From UMGS1663 sp963621995 (lineage in GTDB: Bacteria; Bacillota; Clostridia; TANB77; CAG-508): a stretch of 5,069 nucleotides of DNA. A program made the translations under genes and the position numbers. The notes beneath the pieces were generated by a model. That model saw only the letters and a list, made by a program, of their open reading frames with translations, had not been told where the DNA came from and did no database searches. This document shows, piece after piece, positions 4,468 to 5,069 of this stretch (position 1 is the first letter of the stretch; every line of letters begins with the position of its first letter). The stretch lies in the NCBI GenBank assembly GCA_963621995.1, contig CAVFFZ010000042.1, positions 1 to 5,069 on the forward strand. Direction: 5' to 3'.

Positions 4468-5069
4468 ATAAAAAAGGCATAGTACCCCCTTACCCCCAAG
4501 AAAGAAGTTAAGTTATGGGAGCAGAATTAACTGATTTAGAATTAATTAATGATAAAAGTTCTTCTTCAGTAATACCAAGAGATATAAGTTGTTTAGTTGA
4601 CTGCAAGAAATTGTTTTTAGTGTATTTAATTTTATCTTTATCAGATGTTTCAACTTTTGACAGGTCAGAAGGGTTAAATGTTTCGCCTGTTGATAACATA
4701 TGGTAAATTGCAACTAATATTTTTCTTGCAATAGCAATAATAGCACGTTTTTTACCTCTACGTTTAGAAAGTTGTTTGTATTTGACAGCATAATAATCAC
4801 AATTTTTATCAACTACAGCAGCATGAGCAACCTCAACTAAAGCAGGTTTTAAATAAACACCAGCACGAGAAATTTTAACAGATTTCTTCTTGCCAGCTGA
4901 TTCATTGCAACCAGGTGCAAGACCTGCCCAAGAAGCTAAACGGTAATGAGAAGAAAATTGACTCATATCAGTACCGATTTCTGCAATGATAGATATAGCA
5001 GAATTTCTATCAATACCAGGTATAGTGCATAAAAAATTAATATAACCCTCATAAGGTTTTACAACAATT
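4468..5069 (-). mobile_element. IS110-family insertion sequence, 3' end only
   Basis: The right part of the window carries the distal half of an IS110-family transposase gene plus a short non-coding end. IS110 elements lack terminal inverted repeats, so the exact boundary cannot be read; it most likely lies between about 4465 and 4500, near the C-rich stretch ACCCCCTTACCCCC (4483-4498 region). The 40 to 77 bases downstream of the transposase are too short for a bridge RNA of the usual size, so that RNA, if present, must lie upstream of the gene beyond the window, as in the IS110 rather than the IS1111 subgroup. Confidence 0.55.
4508..5069 (-). CDS. IS110-family transposase, C-terminal part (runs off the window)
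   Basis: The frame is open from the window edge (first full codon 5068-5066) to TAA at 4510-4508, giving 186 residues; the apparent ATG at 4966 is internal. The segment before it reads VKPYEGYINFLCTIPGID then RNSAISIIAEIGTD, a helix-hairpin-helix-like stretch that opens the Transposase_20 domain. Next come FSSHYRLASWAGLAPG, NESAGKKKS and ISRAGVYLKPALVEVAHAAV, which are hallmark blocks of IS110 transposases. The Ser of NESAGK is the likely nucleophile of the Tnp domain. RRGKKRAIIAIARKILVAIYHML follows, then a variable tail of about 60 residues. The N-terminal RuvC-like DEDD domain lies outside the window. IS110 enzymes, guided by a bridge RNA, insert the element by recombination without classic repeats. 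The orientation opposes the recombinase, so it is an independent insertion. Confidence 0.92.
   Translation of the reverse strand, partial: IVVKPYEGYINFLCTIPGIDRNSAISIIAEIGTDMSQFSSHYRLASWAGLAPGCNESAGKKKSVKISRAGVYLKPALVEVAHAAVVDKNCDYYAVKYKQLSKRRGKKRAIIAIARKILVAIYHMLSTGETFNPSDLSKVETSDKDKIKYTKNNFLQSTKQLISLGITEEELLSLINSKSVNSAPIT

Noticed and set aside
4431..4507. IS110 bridge RNA downstream of the transposase
   Set aside because: The space is too short and shows no long hairpin; a bridge RNA would have to lie upstream, outside the window.
4515..4706. Plus-strand open frame of 63 codons inside the transposase region
   Set aside because: It is the antisense shadow of the IS110 transposase, which has strong family blocks on the minus strand.

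Overview
The window looks like a chromosomal stretch from an AT-rich, Gram-positive anaerobe of the Clostridia (Lachnospiraceae-like is my best guess). The reasons are strong AGGAGG-type ribosome binding sites, TTG starts, a Gram-positive signal peptide, a LytTR regulator with small membrane partners, a clostridial-type large serine recombinase with its usual small accessory genes, and an IS110-family transposase. The genus is inference only.

Layout. Positions 1-600 hold a minus-strand gene for a small secreted protein of unknown function, with its own promoter and a clean hairpin terminator; this part is visibly richer in G+C than what follows. From about 650 the DNA becomes extremely A+T rich up to about 4467 and is read left to right. 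First comes a compact three-gene operon (801-1772): a LytTR DNA-binding regulator, a two-helix membrane protein and a one-helix membrane protein, closed by a hairpin terminator. A non-coding leader of about 300 bases follows, ending in a second strong terminator-like hairpin. Next is the integration module of a mobile element: a sigma-region-4-like protein, a small helix-turn-helix/sigma-like protein, a 43-residue protein resembling the small proteins found beside clostridial recombinases, and a large serine recombinase. An 11-codon remnant of a further gene, probably a second recombinase, follows. At the right edge the 3' part of an IS110-family transposase lies on the minus strand and runs off the window.

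The integration module appears to be decaying. The sigma-like gene has an in-frame TAA four codons after its only well-placed start. The recombinase reading frame has no usable start codon for its catalytic N-terminus, because the ribosome binding site and TTG start lie one base out of frame. The gene after it ends after 11 codons next to the insertion sequence. I read the AT-rich segment as a degraded, probably immobile integrative element carrying a LytTR/membrane-protein regulatory cassette as cargo. A LytTR regulator paired with a membrane protein is the layout of the streptococcal LytTR regulatory systems (HdrRM, BrsRM), where the membrane protein restrains the regulator; that the same holds here is inference. 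I see no convincing wholly new defence or editing system.
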